Assembly (NCBI GenBank): GCA_964509885.1
Contig: CAZDZL010000010.1
Location: 15,317-79,316, forward strand
Direction: 5' to 3'
DNA length: 64,000 nucleotides
Source: Palsa-1447 sp964509885
Lineage (GTDB): Bacteria > Verrucomicrobiota > Verrucomicrobiia > Opitutales > Opitutaceae
How positions within the stretch are numbered: the first letter of the stretch is position 1; the number at the start of each line of letters is the position of its first letter. Positions 17,079-25,976 of this stretch are shown one piece after another. The position numbers were made by a program, and so were the translations under genes. A model generated the notes under the pieces. That model saw only the letters and a list, made by a program, of their open reading frames with translations, was not told the origin of the DNA and did not search any database.

Positions 17079-18995
17079 ATGAACCAGCAACTCCTCAAGA
17101 AGCTCCTACTCGACATAAAGCGGGCGAGAATCGGCGTGGTCGGCGACTTCTGCGTGGACAGCTACTACATCGTCGACAAGGGCGCATCGGAGCCCTCGAT
17201 CGAAACCGGCCTGCCGACACGGCCCGTCCGCGAGCAGCGCTCGACGCTCGGCGGCGCCGGCAACGTCGCCGCCAACCTGCATGCCATGGGTGTCGAGGAC
17301 ATCAGGGCCTTCGCGGTCATCGGCTCCGATTGCCTCGGGCCGGAACTCATCCGCCTCCTCAAGCTCATCAGTGTCGATTCCTCCGGGGTGATCGTCCAGG
17401 GCGCCGGGTGGCAGACGCACTCCTACCTCAAGCCGATCGTCGACCACAAGGAATGCCATCGCTACGACTTCGGCGTCTTCAATGAGCTCACGACCCAATC
17501 AGCGAAGACCCTGCTCGAGAGGATCGGGGCCGCGCTGCCCGGCCTCGACGTGCTCGTGATAAACCAGCAGTTCGAGAAGGGCGTCCACTCAAAGGCCTTC
17601 CAAGAGGGGCTCAGCGGGCTTCTGGTCCAGAATCCCGGGGTCACGGCGCTGGTGGACTGCCGCCATCTCAAGGACGCCTACCCCACCGGGCTGCGCAAGC
17701 TCAACGACCGCGAGGCCGCGCGGCAGGTCGGCGACTCCCACCCAGGCTCGGATTCGATCTCCCGAGCGGCTGCCGTTGCCTCGGCGTCGAGGCTCTTCGC
17801 TCAATGGAAGAAGCCCGTGTTCGTGACGCGGGGACGCGACGGCTGCCTGGTGGCCGACAAGGAGGGGATCCATGAGGTTCCCGGGCTGCATGTGATCAAC
17901 AAGACCGATGCGGTAGGCGCGGGCGACAGCATGGTGGCGGGCATCGCCGCCTGCCTGGCCGCAGGGGCCACGCCGACGGAGGCCGCCACATTCGGGAACT
18001 TTGTCGCGGGTGTGACGGTGCAGAAGCTGCATCAGACCGGCACGGCCTCGCCGGCGGAGATCCTCGCGATAGGCGTGAATCCCGACTACGTCTACCAGCC
18101 CGAGCTCGCGGAGGACCCGCGTCGCGCAACGTACCAGGCACAAACGGAGATCGAGATCGCTGAGGCGCTGCCGTCCGAGTTCGACATCCGCTATGCGATA
18201 TTTGACCACGACGGCACCATATCGACCTTTCGCCAGGGATGGGAGAAGGTGATGGAGGAGACGATGATGCGCTGCATCCTTGGGGCGTCGCGAGACAGCG
18301 TGGACCGGGGCACCTACGAGCGGATTTTGGCGCAGTCCCGCGAATTCATAGACAAGACCGCCGGCGTTCAGACGCTCCGTCAGATGCACGGACTCTCGCT
18401 GATGGTCCGGGAGGCAGGCTATGTGCCGGAGGCTGAAATTCTCGACGCGGCCGGCTACAAAAGCATCTACAACGACGGCCTGATGGAGCTGATCAGGCGG
18501 CGCAAGGATCGCCTGAAAAACGGCGAGCTCGGCGTCGAGGACTTCACGCTGAAGAACGCCGTCCCTCTCCTGCACTCGCTCAGGGACGCCGGCATACGCC
18601 TCTACCTAGCCAGCGGCACCGACGAGAAGGATGTCATCCTCGAGGCGGAGGCCCTCGGCTACGCCTCGCTGTTTGAGGGTCGCATCTTCGGTGCGAACCA
18701 GGTGATGACCCACGACGCCAAGCGGGCCGTCCTCGAGGGCATCGTCGGGGACATAGGAGCCGCAAACGCCACGCACATTGTGACGTTTGGAGACGGCCCC
18801 GTTGAGATCCGCGAGACACACAAGCGGGGCGGCATCACCGTGGGGGTGGCCAGCAACGAAGTGCAGCGGTTCGGGCTCAACCTTGAGAAGCGCTCCCGCC
18901 TGATCCGGGCGGGGGCCAACCTCATCGTCCCGGATTTCTCACAGCTTCAGGCGCTGCTCGGCATGCTGCGCATCGGTGCCAAGGCGCGGGGATGA
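17079..18995 (+). CDS. PfkB-type sugar kinase fused to HAD-type phosphatase
   Basis: The protein has 638 residues. Residues 1-335 form a PfkB/ribokinase-type kinase closest in style to the kinase half of HldE: GGAGNVAANLHAMG from residue 58 and the catalytic AVGAGD with Asp283. Residues 368-632 form a HAD hydrolase: FDHDGT (nucleophile Asp376, Asp378), LYLASGT, a Lys in the THDAKRAVL region and FGDGPVEI. A ribosome site (CGGAGA) precedes the ATG. The stop overlaps the next gene, a nucleotidyltransferase, by ATGA. Kinase, phosphatase and nucleotidyltransferase in this order match the logic of ADP-heptose synthesis (HldE kinase, GmhB phosphatase, HldE transferase). The fusion and the non-GmhB type of HAD domain are unusual. 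Substrate is inferred, not shown. Confidence 0.85.
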   Translation: MNQQLLKKLLLDIKRARIGVVGDFCVDSYYIVDKGASEPSIETGLPTRPVREQRSTLGGAGNVAANLHAMGVEDIRAFAVIGSDCLGPELIRLLKLISVDSSGVIVQGAGWQTHSYLKPIVDHKECHRYDFGVFNELTTQSAKTLLERIGAALPGLDVLVINQQFEKGVHSKAFQEGLSGLLVQNPGVTALVDCRHLKDAYPTGLRKLNDREAARQVGDSHPGSDSISRAAAVASASRLFAQWKKPVFVTRGRDGCLVADKEGIHEVPGLHVINKTDAVGAGDSMVAGIAACLAAGATPTEAATFGNFVAGVTVQKLHQTGTASPAEILAIGVNPDYVYQPELAEDPRRATYQAQTEIEIAEALPSEFDIRYAIFDHDGTISTFRQGWEKVMEETMMRCILGASRDSVDRGTYERILAQSREFIDKTAGVQTLRQMHGLSLMVREAGYVPEAEILDAAGYKSIYNDGLMELIRRRKDRLKNGELGVEDFTLKNAVPLLHSLRDAGIRLYLASGTDEKDVILEAEALGYASLFEGRIFGANQVMTHDAKRAVLEGIVGDIGAANATHIVTFGDGPVEIRETHKRGGITVGVASNEVQRFGLNLEKRSRLIRAGANLIVPDFSQLQALLGMLRIGAKARG

Positions 18996-19501
18996 CCCTA
19001 ATGAAAGTTGATGCGCTAGACTACCAGTCGCGGATCCTCACATGGGACCAGATGAGGGCCCAAGCCGCCAAGCTGCGCGAGGCGGGCATGAAAGTGGTCT
19101 TCACCAACGGGGCCTTCGACATCCTGCATCTTGGCCACCTGACCTACATGACATTCGCCCGCGAGCAGGGGGACTGCCTCATTGTCGGCCTGAATTCCGA
19201 CGCATCGGTCCGCAGATACAAGGGCGACAAGCGCCCGATCGTCCCGCAGGAGGAACGCGCCACGATGCTCGCGAGCCTGAGGTGCGTCGACTACGTCGTG
19301 CTCTTCGACCAGGATGAGCCCAAGGACCTCATTGCGCACATCCTGCCGGACATCCTGATCAAGGGCGAGGATTGGGCCCACTACGTTAGCGGCCGCGACG
19401 TGGTCGAGGCGAACGGAGGAAAAGTCATCCTGGCCAAGATGGTCGAGGGCCGCTCAACCACGAATGTCATCAAGAAGATCGTCGAGGCGTATGCCAAATG
19501 A
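18992..19501 (+). CDS. RfaE/HldE-type nucleotidyltransferase
   Basis: This 169-residue protein has the cytidylyltransferase fold signature FTNGAFDILHLGHLTYM (residues 37-53, including the HxGH-like HLGH), then GLNSDASVRRYKGDKRPIV, LFDQDEPKDLI, LIKGEDWAHY and VEGRSTTNVIKKI. It corresponds to the C-terminal half of HldE, which transfers AMP to D-glycero-D-manno-heptose 1-phosphate. Here it is a separate polypeptide, coupled by ATGA overlaps to the kinase-phosphatase upstream and to a broken epimerase reading downstream. It presumably makes an NDP-activated heptose or similar sugar for surface polysaccharide. Confidence 0.88.
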   Translation: MTLMKVDALDYQSRILTWDQMRAQAAKLREAGMKVVFTNGAFDILHLGHLTYMTFAREQGDCLIVGLNSDASVRRYKGDKRPIVPQEERATMLASLRCVDYVVLFDQDEPKDLIAHILPDILIKGEDWAHYVSGRDVVEANGGKVILAKMVEGRSTTNVIKKIVEAYAK

Positions 19502-19608
19502 GGCCGGCAATCGTCGTCACCGGGCGGGATGCATAGCGCGCAACCTCATCGAGGAGCTGAGCCGGCGCGGTGAGGTGACCGTCATCGTCGTGGACATCAT
19601 CCGCGCAC
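19498..19608 (+). pseudogene. Remnant of an NAD-dependent sugar epimerase gene (5' end only, frameshifted)
   Basis: An ATG in the ATGA overlap with the nucleotidyltransferase stop begins MRPAIVVTG and then hits a stop at 19534. From about 19524 the next frame continues with AGCIARNLIEELSRRGEVTVIVVDII. Together these read as the first strand, glycine loop, helix and second strand of an extended SDR epimerase (TGxxGxxG), broken by loss of one or four bases in the glycine loop. Recognisable sequence ends near 19608, and the convergent enolase-superfamily gene ends at 19640, so about 90 percent of the gene is gone. In ADP-heptose-like operons the expected fourth gene is an epimerase (HldD), which fits. 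An assembly join is a possible alternative cause. Confidence 0.65.
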
Positions 19609-19639
19609 CCGTCATCAGCACCCAGCCTTCCCCGAAGGG

Positions 19640-20989
19640 TCAGACCGCGCCGATACCCAGCCCAGTGAGGTCCGACGTGTCCATCTCTCCGCCGCTGATC
19701 TTGAAGACGCCCGGGAACCTGTCCTCCCAACCGCGGTTCGCCACCGGGCAGTATTGCCGGGAATTGGCCTCGATGCCGGAGACCCCGGGGATGTGCGCCG
19801 CCAGGCTCGCGGACTGGATGAGCGACGCGCCCGGGCACGTGAGGTCCTGGACGCAGAGGAAGAGGCCGAGCTTTCTCGCTGCGGCTCCCAGGAGCAGCGA
19901 CTGGCTCTGGCCCTTGCAGGCCTTGAGCGCCACGCCCGTGTAGCCCATCTCCTGTGAAAGCAGGAGGCTCTCGTAGTCGGTCAGGGACTCGTCGATAACG
20001 ACCGGCTTCAGCTTCGCCGCCGCATGCATGCGGTTCTGCGGATTGGCCTTCAGGTCGCGGGCCGTTGGCTGCTCGACGTACTGGACCCGCTCAAAGCCGA
20101 GCGGGGAGCGCTCTCGAAGCCTGCTTAGCAGTCCGATGAGGTAGTCGACGTCCTTGCACCGCTCATTGAAGTCGAGCGAGTAACGCCAGTGGGCGTCCGA
20201 AGTCCCGGAGGCGATGCGATCAATGGATACGATCCTCTCGAGGTCCCATGAGGCATCGTCGCCGTTCAGCTTGATCTTGAGATGGGTGAGGCCATCCCGG
20301 GCGATCCATTCAGGGAGATTCTCGGGCAGACCGTCCCCTATCGCCGCAGTCACGTCGCCCGGCGTCAGAGGATCCAGCGCGCCGACGAGATGGTAGAGGG
20401 GGAGCCTCCTGACGGGCTCCCTGTTGACGTACTGGTCGAGCCAGGCGCCCTTGAAATTGTCGCCCATGTACGCGCCGAGGTCGTAGCTCATGTAGCCGCG
20501 GCCATAGGCATGGTAGCAATTCAGGTCGTGCACTTTTCCGAAGCCGTCGTGAATCGCCGCGTCAAAAGCGCTCCCCGTGACGAGCGTCGCCAGCTTAGGT
20601 ATCTCCTGGGCCAGGCCCATCTCCTTGCCGAGGCTCGCGGCTTCCGCGAGGAACTGCTCCTCGAGCGCCATGCCTATCTCAACGGGATGCCCATATTCCG
20701 CGTATCTGCTGCATACCCAGGCGCATCTGTCCGCAAGCGTGCTCATCGCCTTCAGCGTCTGGTCATAGTCCACGACAGAGGAGGGGAACGCCCATGTATT
20801 CGACAAGGGCATGGAGCCAAACCCGCGCGCGATCTTCCCTTCGCGGGTCACCACTTCGCACTCAACATTGAGCAGGTAGCACTCGGTCACTGTCCGCCCC
20901 CCAAACTTCATCGGTGCGCGATACTTGTAGTTAACGCGTGACGTCGTGAAATTCTGGATGCGGATGTCCGTCTTCTTCTTGCCTGTCAT
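19640..20989 (-). CDS. Enolase-superfamily (mandelate racemase/muconate lactonizing) enzyme
   Basis: This 449-residue cytoplasmic protein shows the TIM-barrel active-site set of the superfamily: LKIK with Lys238 and Lys240, a metal Asp in YSLDFNERC (Asp273), Glu306 in YVEQPT and the acidic pair in VVIDES (Asp333, Glu334), then LKACKGQSQ (Lys356, Lys359). Such enzymes abstract the alpha proton of carboxylated sugars, usually as sugar-acid dehydratases. The N-terminal capping domain is long and the family subgroup is not obvious. The gene faces the nucleotidyltransferase operon tail to tail. A role in sugar-acid catabolism is likely; the substrate is unknown. Confidence 0.82.
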   Translation of the reverse strand: MTGKKKTDIRIQNFTTSRVNYKYRAPMKFGGRTVTECYLLNVECEVVTREGKIARGFGSMPLSNTWAFPSSVVDYDQTLKAMSTLADRCAWVCSRYAEYGHPVEIGMALEEQFLAEAASLGKEMGLAQEIPKLATLVTGSAFDAAIHDGFGKVHDLNCYHAYGRGYMSYDLGAYMGDNFKGAWLDQYVNREPVRRLPLYHLVGALDPLTPGDVTAAIGDGLPENLPEWIARDGLTHLKIKLNGDDASWDLERIVSIDRIASGTSDAHWRYSLDFNERCKDVDYLIGLLSRLRERSPLGFERVQYVEQPTARDLKANPQNRMHAAAKLKPVVIDESLTDYESLLLSQEMGYTGVALKACKGQSQSLLLGAAARKLGLFLCVQDLTCPGASLIQSASLAAHIPGVSGIEANSRQYCPVANRGWEDRFPGVFKISGGEMDTSDLTGLGIGAV

Positions 20990-21091
20990 GTGGTGGAACG
21001 CGGTTCGGCCGAGTGCGAGGCACTGTCACGCAGTTCTAGAGAACCGACATCCATTCAACCCGTCTATGCTTATCGCATAACAAAATCTACG

Positions 21092-23839
21092 ATGGCCGGC
21101 CCCTTGCGCCGAGGGTGCCGTTCCATTTCGAGCTCCGCGGATTTCGACCTTGCCGATCCCGCATTTGGAACCATCAAGTTACCTATTCGCTCCGGCCCAT
21201 CCCATCTCAGAAAGTTCGCGCTATGCATCCTGCTTTGCGGGTCGGTGTTGAAGCCGGCCGTTCTCAGGGCCCAGCTCGGTGATCATCCCGAGGAGGGCCC
21301 ACAGCTCCCGCCCACCGAGGCCGCCAGGCATCCAAAGCCGGCGCCGGCGCTGACGCCGGACCAGGAGCTTCAGACGTTCCGGCTGCCCGCGGGGTTCAAG
21401 GTTGAGCTGATGGCCGCCGACCCGATCGTGCAGGATCCGGTTGCCGCGGCCTATGACAGGGAGGGCAACCTCTGGGAGGTCGAGTTTGGCAATTTCAACT
21501 CGGGCATGATTAAGCATGTGCCCTCGCTCGCCGCGGGCGTTAAGGAGTCGGATATCCCCACGAGCAAGATCGTGAAGCTCGAGTCGAGCCACCACGACGG
21601 CCACTTTGATCGCCGCATCGTCTGGCTTGAGGGCTTGGCCCGCGCGAAGGGCATCATGGTGGTGAGGGACGGGCTGTTGATTTCTGACCCGCCGAACCTC
21701 TGGCTCGCACGGGACGTCCATGGAACCGGCCACTGCGACGAGAAGACCCTGCTCCTGGCGAACTATGAGGCCTGGGACGATCCCGAGGAGAGCGGCAGCC
21801 TCCTCTGGGGCCGGGACAATGTCATTCACGACATCGATTTCTCCTACGACTACCGCTACCACAATCGGGCGCTGGACCGGATAGCGGTTCCTATTCGCGG
21901 CCAGTTCGGGCTGACGCAGGATGACTATGGGCGGCTTTTCTATTGCAGGAGCACCGACCATTCCCGGAGCGACTTCTACTCCAGCGCCTACAGTCTGCGT
22001 AACGCGAATGTGCCCGAGGTCTCCTGGGCCAATGTCCAAATCGCCCGGAGCCAGGAAGTCTGGCCGAGCCACCCCAATATCACGAATCGGGGCTATCGGC
22101 TGGGAAAGCTTGGCTGGCACATCGACGGGGTGCGCGAGGACGGGACGCTGCTCGAGTTTACGGCGGCGTGCTCGCCGCTGATCTACCGCGGGGCGAATTT
22201 CCCGAAGGAGTTCTACGGCAATAATTTCATTCCCGAGCCCGCCGGCAACCTGATCAAGCGCGATCTCCTCCCGGAGTCGAAAGGACGAATCGAGGCGGTC
22301 AACGCCTACAGCGGCCAGGAGTTTATGACATCCACGGACAGTAGATTCAGGCCCGTGGCGCTCCTCAATGGCCCGGACGGCTCGATGCTAATCGTGGACA
22401 TGTATCGCGGAATCCTTGAGGAGTATCATTTCATAACGACCTACCTGCGGGAACAGTCCCTGGCCAGGGGGCTGGAGAAGCCGATGTTTGGCCTGGGTCG
22501 CATCTGGAGGGTCACGTACGAGGGAGGGCCGCTGGAGACCCGGCAGCCGGACCTGGACAAGACAGGCGTCATGGAGCTCGCCGCGCTCCTCGGCCACCCG
22601 GATTCATGGTGGCGGGACACCGCGCAGCAGGAGATAGTCGAGCGGTCGGATTGGAGCGCCGTGCCGGCCCTCGATGACTTGGCGCTGCATGCGCCCGATC
22701 CCGTCACCCGAGTATATGCACTCTGGACCCTCGACGGCCTCGGAGCGTCCAAGCTCAGCGTCTTGGGAAGCGCGCTCACCGATCCGTCGCCGAAGGTCCG
22801 CGCCGCGGCCGTGCGCCTTCATGAGCGCTTCCTCAAGGATTCAGAGGCAGCGGCCGCTCTCGCCCAACTCCTGCCCCTTTCCCGCGACCCCGATGCGGAG
22901 GTTCTGACGCAGCTGGGCCTCTCGCTTGGTGAAGTCCACAGCCCAGCGGGGCTGGACGCCATGTACCAGCTGCTTGTGACCGCGCAAGATGCCCCCGACC
23001 TGCCCTCGGCGATCGCAACAGGCCTCGGCGGGCACGAATTCGAATTCTTTCAGCGGCTCGCCGCCCAGGTGGGGAACGGCGAGCCCCGCCCCGAATTTGT
23101 CCCGATGTTCACGATCCTCGCCACGGCGGTCGTGCATGAAGGCGATGAAGCCCACATTCGGCAGCTGGTGGCCGACATCATGGACGAAGGATCCTTCGCG
23201 AAGCGGGTCCGATCGGCTATGGCCAAGGGACTGGAACCGCTCATGAGCCCGGATTTCAGGAGGTCCATTGGGGAGGCCAGGCTCGTGAAAGCATCCAGTC
23301 TCGCTCCGTTGCTGGCCAGCCGCGACCCGGAGATCGCCACGGAGGCGGGAAAACTTACCGAAAACCTGGCAAAGTCGGAGGAGGCGCGGAAGACGGCGAC
23401 CCAGTCCGCTCCCCTGTCGCCCGAGGAGAAGGCGAAATACGAGTCCGGGAGGCTTACGTTTCAGATCTGCGCAGGCTGCCACCAAATGGAGGGGACGGGC
23501 CTCGGTCACGTGGCGCCCTCGCTTGTCGATTCCCATTGGGTGAGCAGCTATCCCGAGATTGCCATTCGTATCATCCTCTGCGGCAAGGAGGGAACGCCCG
23601 GATTCCCGGGGCCAATGCCGCCGATCGGCGGCACGTTCAGCGACGAACAGATCGCGAGCGTCCTTACCTATGTCAGGAACTCATGGGGCCTGCACCTTGG
23701 GGCCGTGGACAATGAGACCGTCGAGAAGGTCCGGGCCGCGGTCGGAAACCGTCAGTCGCCGTGGACCGATGCCGAGCTCAGGCGCGTAGAGGGCGCCGTC
23801 ACCGCACAACGTGAGCATGCGGCCCTGCGCACGCACTAG
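21092..23839 (+). CDS. Large secreted haem propeller protein with HEAT repeats and cytochrome c, copy 1
   Basis: The protein has about 915 residues from the ATG at 21092. The signal-like segment (LRKFALCILLCGSVLKPAVLRAQ) lies some 35 residues in, so the start is uncertain. The N-terminal half is a sorbosone-dehydrogenase-like propeller known from Planctomycetes and Verrucomicrobia (FRLPAGFKVELMAADPIVQDP, AYDREGNLWEVE, LLWGRDNVIHDIDFSYDYRY, ADPIV and FTAACSPLIYRGANFP blocks). The middle, about residues 500-750, looks like HEAT-type helical repeats (VRAAAVRLHERFL). A class I cytochrome c closes the protein: CAGCH at residues 793-797 and a late PMPPIGG that can supply Met. It probably oxidises a sugar or polyol in the periplasm and passes electrons to the haem. 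A paralogue lies at 27124-29760. Confidence 0.82.
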   Translation: MAGPLRRGCRSISSSADFDLADPAFGTIKLPIRSGPSHLRKFALCILLCGSVLKPAVLRAQLGDHPEEGPQLPPTEAARHPKPAPALTPDQELQTFRLPAGFKVELMAADPIVQDPVAAAYDREGNLWEVEFGNFNSGMIKHVPSLAAGVKESDIPTSKIVKLESSHHDGHFDRRIVWLEGLARAKGIMVVRDGLLISDPPNLWLARDVHGTGHCDEKTLLLANYEAWDDPEESGSLLWGRDNVIHDIDFSYDYRYHNRALDRIAVPIRGQFGLTQDDYGRLFYCRSTDHSRSDFYSSAYSLRNANVPEVSWANVQIARSQEVWPSHPNITNRGYRLGKLGWHIDGVREDGTLLEFTAACSPLIYRGANFPKEFYGNNFIPEPAGNLIKRDLLPESKGRIEAVNAYSGQEFMTSTDSRFRPVALLNGPDGSMLIVDMYRGILEEYHFITTYLREQSLARGLEKPMFGLGRIWRVTYEGGPLETRQPDLDKTGVMELAALLGHPDSWWRDTAQQEIVERSDWSAVPALDDLALHAPDPVTRVYALWTLDGLGASKLSVLGSALTDPSPKVRAAAVRLHERFLKDSEAAAALAQLLPLSRDPDAEVLTQLGLSLGEVHSPAGLDAMYQLLVTAQDAPDLPSAIATGLGGHEFEFFQRLAAQVGNGEPRPEFVPMFTILATAVVHEGDEAHIRQLVADIMDEGSFAKRVRSAMAKGLEPLMSPDFRRSIGEARLVKASSLAPLLASRDPEIATEAGKLTENLAKSEEARKTATQSAPLSPEEKAKYESGRLTFQICAGCHQMEGTGLGHVAPSLVDSHWVSSYPEIAIRIILCGKEGTPGFPGPMPPIGGTFSDEQIASVLTYVRNSWGLHLGAVDNETVEKVRAAVGNRQSPWTDAELRRVEGAVTAQREHAALRTH

Positions 23840-23853
23840 GGGCGAGCGCGACG

Positions 23854-24915
23854 TCACGCCTTCTGGCGGCTGATCTCCACGGCCGTACCCAGCCGGGCCG
23901 AGAGGTAGATGGCCTCGATGATCGCGACCGCGTTCCTCGCCTCGCGCGAATCGATCAGCGGCGGCCGGCCGAGGCGGATGGACTCGGCGAGGTCGGCGAC
24001 AAGCAGGCGGTGGCCCTCGACCGCGATCGCCTTTGGATCAGAGGCCCCGCCGCCGATGACCGCGCGTCCACCCAGGGTCACGTCCTCGTCGCCGGGCTGG
24101 GGAGCCGCAAATTCCCACTTCAAAATCCGGTCGTCCTCGAGGACCACGGAGCCGCCCTCGCCCCCGACCTCGATCCTCAGGCGTGCGCCGGGAAAGAACG
24201 ACGTGGCGGCCTCGATCACGCCGAGGGCGCCGGTGGAAAACTCGAGGCAGGCCACCGCCGTGTCCTCCATCTCCATCTTGTGCACAAGAGTACGAACCTG
24301 GGCGCTCACCCTCGTGGGCATTCCGACCAGCCACTGAAGCAGGTCCACCGCATGGATCGCCTGGTTCATGAGCGCGCCGCCCCCGTCCAGGCCGCGAGTC
24401 CCCTTCCATTTGGAGCCGCTGTAGTATTCCGGGGTGCGCCACCACTTGACATAGGCGCTGCAAAGCGCGAGTTGGCCAAACCTCCCGGAGTCCACCGCGG
24501 CCTTCAACCGCTTGGCGCCGGCCCCGAGGCGGCTCTGAAAGACGCCAGCGAGTATCCGCCCGGCCTTGCCAGCCGCCGCTGACATTCGGTCAATGCGCTC
24601 CGTCGTGATCTCGAGGGGCTTTTCGCAAAGAACATGCTTCCCAGCCTCGAGCGCCCGGATGGATACCTCGCCGTGGAGACCGCTGGGAACGGTGACACAC
24701 ACGACGTCCACGTCGGGGCGCCTGAGAAGTTCGTCCAGGTCTTCAACCGGTTCGGCGCCAAATTCCGCTGCGAATGCATGGAGCCGCTCCTTGGACCTGC
24801 TGTGCACCGCCCGAAGCACGGTACCGGGCGTCGCGGCGATGGCCCGAGCGTGGAACGCCGCAATGGTCCCGGTTCCGACAATTGCAAACCCGATGGTTTT
24901 CTTGGGGTCGTTCAC
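23854..24915 (-). CDS. Gfo/Idh/MocA-family sugar oxidoreductase (cytoplasmic)
   Basis: The protein has 353 residues from a GTG at 24915, which is preferred because it directly precedes the Rossmann strand (KKTIGFAIVGTGTIA, glycine loop at residues 14-19) and avoids overlap with the gene upstream on the same strand (stop at 24938). CEKPLEI carries the family Lys in the EKP motif, and GGALMNQAIHAVDLLQWL is the helix with the catalytic-site His and Asp. There is no signal peptide. Family members oxidise inositols or sugars or interconvert epimers with NAD(P). The GNAT gene lies 22 bases upstream and is likely co-transcribed. Confidence 0.87.
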   Translation of the reverse strand: MNDPKKTIGFAIVGTGTIAAFHARAIAATPGTVLRAVHSRSKERLHAFAAEFGAEPVEDLDELLRRPDVDVVCVTVPSGLHGEVSIRALEAGKHVLCEKPLEITTERIDRMSAAAGKAGRILAGVFQSRLGAGAKRLKAAVDSGRFGQLALCSAYVKWWRTPEYYSGSKWKGTRGLDGGGALMNQAIHAVDLLQWLVGMPTRVSAQVRTLVHKMEMEDTAVACLEFSTGALGVIEAATSFFPGARLRIEVGGEGGSVVLEDDRILKWEFAAPQPGDEDVTLGGRAVIGGGASDPKAIAVEGHRLLVADLAESIRLGRPPLIDSREARNAVAIIEAIYLSARLGTAVEISRQKA

Positions 24916-24937
24916 GGATGAAAGTAGGAATCGGTCG

Positions 24938-25801
24938 CTAGCCCTTCTCAGCCCCGCTGGTCCCATAGACAAGGTCAACCTCACCGGCGGGGCCGTCTTC
25001 GCCGAGCGTCATACGCGTGAAGGACCGTTGTACTTTGAATCCGTGCCGCTCGATGATCTCCGCCCCGGCGCGATTGGGCATCGGCAGGTCCATGAACAGG
25101 GTGCGACCGCGCGCGGCCCGGTAAAACGCACCGAAGAGCCCCTCGGCCGCGGATGAAGTCGAAGCGACCATGGGTCCCAGCTGGATCGCCTCCCGCCCCT
25201 GCCTGGCAACCAGGAATCCGGCGACGACACCCGAGCCCTTGGCGACGAAGCAGAGCGCCGGATCACGCCCGGCCAAGGCCGCCAGGACAAAGGCCCGGTC
25301 AACACCAAAGGCCCGGGCATCCAACTCGGCGACCTGCCGCATGTCCGCGGCGACCAGGGGCTGCACATCCAGCGAAGGCGCAGGCGGTTTAGCCGTTACG
25401 GCGGGCCCGACTCCCTCGAAGCGGGTCACCTCGAAGTCATCGCGAAAGCCCAGCGGGACATAGACCTTCCGTCCCGCTGCGGTGGCATCGAGCCTTATGC
25501 TGCGGGTCCCCTTCCCTTTCAGGTAGCGTATCGTGCGCTGCAACAGCTCCCTTCCCAGTCCGAGCCTCCTGTGCTCGGGATGAACGAGGACCATCCCTAT
25601 CCAGCCCATCGCCTGCCCGTAGCGGACGCACGTGGCCGTCCCGACAAGAAGGCCGTCGGCAAGAGCGGCCAGGCAGCCCCCCGGCTCAAACGCGAGGTAT
25701 CCGCGCCAGTCCGCCTCCGTCTGGTTCCAGCCCGCGAGTCGCGAGAGATTGCAGGCCCCGGGAACGTCGGAGGCCCCGAGGGCGCGCCATTCAACGTCCA
25801 T
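24938..25801 (-). CDS. Two-domain GNAT N-acetyltransferase (YitH-like)
   Basis: The protein has 287 residues. The ATG at 25801 is chosen over a start at 25834 because AGGGGAGG lies 11 bases upstream. Residues 1-135 are a GNAT domain beginning with the family-typical AGWNQTEADW and carrying the acetyl-CoA loop VHPEHRRLGLGRELLQ (residues 73-88). Residues 145-285 form a second, more diverged GNAT-like domain (ELDARAFGVDRAFVLAAL, GFLVARQG, RHGFKVQRSFTRM). I recall this two-domain layout from YitH-type proteins of unknown acceptor. It is the first gene of a likely two-gene operon with the oxidoreductase downstream. Confidence 0.82.
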   Translation of the reverse strand: MDVEWRALGASDVPGACNLSRLAGWNQTEADWRGYLAFEPGGCLAALADGLLVGTATCVRYGQAMGWIGMVLVHPEHRRLGLGRELLQRTIRYLKGKGTRSIRLDATAAGRKVYVPLGFRDDFEVTRFEGVGPAVTAKPPAPSLDVQPLVAADMRQVAELDARAFGVDRAFVLAALAGRDPALCFVAKGSGVVAGFLVARQGREAIQLGPMVASTSSAAEGLFGAFYRAARGRTLFMDLPMPNRAGAEIIERHGFKVQRSFTRMTLGEDGPAGEVDLVYGTSGAEKG

Positions 25802-25812
25802 GGCGATCGGGG

Positions 25813-25820
25813 CCTCCCCT
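25813..25820 (-). promoter_or_regulatory. Ribosome binding site deciding the GNAT start
   Basis: AGGGGAGG on the minus strand ends 11 bases before the ATG at 25801. It supports that start over the in-frame alternative at 25834. Confidence 0.6.
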
Positions 25821-25889
25821 GCCCGGTTCCCCAAGCAGCCGACGGATTGCCTTCTCTCTTGGGGACCAATTTCGGCGCATCCGCAGCAT

Positions 25890-25907
25890 TTAGACTATTC
25901 GGTTACT
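25890..25907 (-). promoter_or_regulatory. AGTAAC-type dyad, site B
   Basis: The minus strand reads AGTAAC-CGAATA-GTCTAA. The site lies between the divergent GNAT and Gfo-like genes, 88 bases from one start and 69 from the other. The outer ten bases match site E closely (AGTAACCGAA). Confidence 0.5.
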
Positions 25908-25960
25908 AGAGTGGCAAGTAATTCTGGGTCTTGCTGCTTGCGCGCGCCAGTTTCGACGGC

Positions 25961-25970
25961 GAGGATGAGG
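25961..25970 (+). promoter_or_regulatory. Ribosome binding site deciding the oxidoreductase start
   Basis: GAGGATGAGG ends six bases before the ATG at 25977. The ATG inside it (25965) would be left without a usable site, so 25977 is taken as the start. Confidence 0.55.
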
Positions 25971-25976
25971 CGTCAA

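Noticed and set aside
20179..20184. AGTAAC inside the enolase-superfamily gene
   Set aside because: It is followed by G rather than C or T and has no right half; it is deep in coding sequence, so it was not counted as a regulatory site.
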